Shown here one piece after another: positions 6,292 through 6,726 of a stretch of 6,726 bases of DNA (positions are counted from its first letter, which is position 1; every line of letters starts with the position of its first letter). The position numbers and the translations under genes are program-made. This DNA is from Victivallales bacterium (GTDB taxonomy: Bacteria; Verrucomicrobiota; Lentisphaeria; Oligosphaerales; Oligosphaeraceae): assembly GCA_017543165.1 (NCBI GenBank), contig JAFYGL010000618.1:1-6726 (forward strand). The letters are read 5' to 3'. The notes under the pieces are model-generated. The model was not told where the DNA came from. It saw nothing but the letters and a program-made list of their open reading frames with translations, and did not search any database.

Positions 6292-6312
6292 CGCGCGGCC
6301 ATTGGCCGCGCG
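6292..6312. repeat. Hairpin in repeat unit 2
   Basis: CGCGCGGCC (6292-6300) and GGCCGCGCG (6304-6312) form a perfect nine-base stem around ATT, at the same place in the unit as the hairpin of unit 1. In the inverted third unit the tip (CCATTGGC) has been lost, leaving CCGCGCGGCGCGCG. Confidence 0.8.
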
Positions 6313-6555
6313 TCAGGACGTTATGTTTCCATATGGTTGTTGTCATGCATAGCCAGGTGGGGATGGAAGTCCCACGTCCTGACGCGCGCCGCGCGGAAAA
6401 CCACGCCCAGCCAAGGGTCGCATGGAAACATCGCGTCCTGACGCACAGATAGAATCCCAGTTCTGCAAGTATTTATGTTTTTTTGTATGTAAAAAAGAAT
6501 GAATTGAATTATATTACGCCAATCTTTTGTACTTTTCAGCATAAAATAGCAACGA

Positions 6556-6726
6556 ATGACAGACAATCCCGTAAAAGTTTATTTCCTTGGGTCGGGTGCC
6601 ATAAGCATACCCATACTCGACGGGCTTTTGCGGTCTGAAGAAGTCAAGGTTGTCGGCGTTGGTTCGCAATGCAAGGTGCAGAAGGATGCAAGCAAGCCAA
6701 TCCGCACAATGACCACGCCGCTGATA
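6556..6726 (+). CDS. fmt: Methionyl-tRNA formyltransferase, N-terminal part (cut by window edge)
   Basis: The 57 visible residues begin MTDNPVKVYFLGSGAISIPI and continue through LLRSEEVKVVGVGSQ to TMTTPLI. This matches the Rossmann-like N-terminal formyltransferase domain: a first strand ending in (F/L)xG(S/T), a helix of the form IPxLDxLL, a second strand VVGVxxQ and the loop ending in xTPL/xSPV. Fmt formylates the methionine on initiator tRNA using 10-formyl-tetrahydrofolate. The loop that is usually QPDRPxGR is replaced by QCKVQKDASKPIR, a mild divergence. The ATG at 6556 is the first in frame that fits the strand. No good Shine-Dalgarno sequence precedes it and no confident promoter is seen (TATATT at 6510-6515 is a weak -10). 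It is transcribed divergently from the hydrolase operon. Another formyltransferase-domain enzyme remains possible because only the start is visible. Confidence 0.75.
   Translation, partial: MTDNPVKVYFLGSGAISIPILDGLLRSEEVKVVGVGSQCKVQKDASKPIRTMTTPLI

Larger units (their letters stand above)
6196..6446. repeat. Composite intergenic repeat: two direct and two inverted GC-rich units (BIME-like)
   Basis: Two 66-base units stand head to tail at 6209-6274 and 6275-6340, each beginning GGCT(GG/AA)GCGCG and containing TTTTCCGCGCGG and then a 23-base core (GCGTCAGGACG to GTTTCCAT). The core recurs inverted at 6363-6385 and 6422-6444, with the inverted GGCTGGGCG and TTTTCCGCGCGG parts between them. A partial unit end (ACGCGATGCTTCC, 6196-6208) precedes the first unit. 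Long stems are possible, such as the perfect 15-base pair CGCGCGTCAGGACGT (6307-6321) with 6374-6388. Nothing in it reads as a gene. It resembles dispersed intergenic palindromic repeats (REP/BIME type), but other genomic copies cannot be seen from here. The rest of the 425-base gap (6447-6555) is AT-rich with no certain element. Confidence 0.8.

Noticed and set aside
6120..6302. Small minus-strand open frame over the repeat and the operon leader
   Set aside because: Its sequence is made of repeat units and runs through the operator and ribosome site of the amidohydrolase gene. The Arg-rich product is what GC-rich repeats give by chance.
6196..6446. CRISPR array or integron attC site
   Set aside because: There are only two direct units, they abut with no unique spacers, and half of the copies are inverted. 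No cas or integrase gene is in view.
6321..6566. Minus-strand open frame of 81 codons upstream of fmt
   Set aside because: It runs from AT-rich spacer into the inverted repeat units, overlaps the fmt start and has no ribosome site or domain.

Overview
The window looks like a bacterial chromosome segment of moderate GC content. The gene styles (a transketolase split into two subunits, an Fmt beginning VYFLGSGAISIPILDGLL, many cytosolic barrel-fold hydrolases) suggest a member of the PVC group, possibly Lentisphaerota. This assignment is tentative: it rests on protein style, and no rRNA or other marker is present.

Layout. Apart from a methionyl-tRNA formyltransferase start at the right edge (+ strand, 6556 to end), every gene is on the minus strand, so transcription runs right to left. 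An operon begins at about 6130 and runs through an amidohydrolase-2 family protein, a cytosolic glycerophosphodiester phosphodiesterase, a polysaccharide-deacetylase-superfamily protein, a PHP-domain phosphoesterase and a ROK-family regulator. The genes are separated by 20, 8, 7 and 16 bases. The operon ends at a strong intrinsic terminator (1079-1122). A second minus-strand unit has its own extended -10 promoter (955-982) and a good Shine-Dalgarno sequence. It encodes the N-terminal transketolase subunit (81-902) and, 7 bases further on, the start of the C-terminal subunit, which is cut by the left edge.

Intergenic structure. The 425-base divergent region (6131-6555) holds an operator-like cluster of ACCAC/GTGGT half-sites over the presumed operon promoter. 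Beside it is a roughly 250-base repeat element made of two 66-base direct units and two inverted (partly truncated) units, rich in CGCGCG hairpins. Between the terminator and the transketolase promoter is an AT-rich 12-base inverted repeat (1022-1051) that could be a regulator site.

How it may work together. The four enzymes of the five-gene operon all come from metal-dependent barrel or barrel-like hydrolase superfamilies. None shows an export signal, and the last gene is a sugar-type regulator. The simplest inference is intracellular breakdown of an imported, phosphodiester-bearing, possibly N-acylated sugar compound, with products flowing to central carbon metabolism through the neighbouring transketolase. 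No transporter or kinase is visible to name the substrate, so the pathway is a hypothesis.
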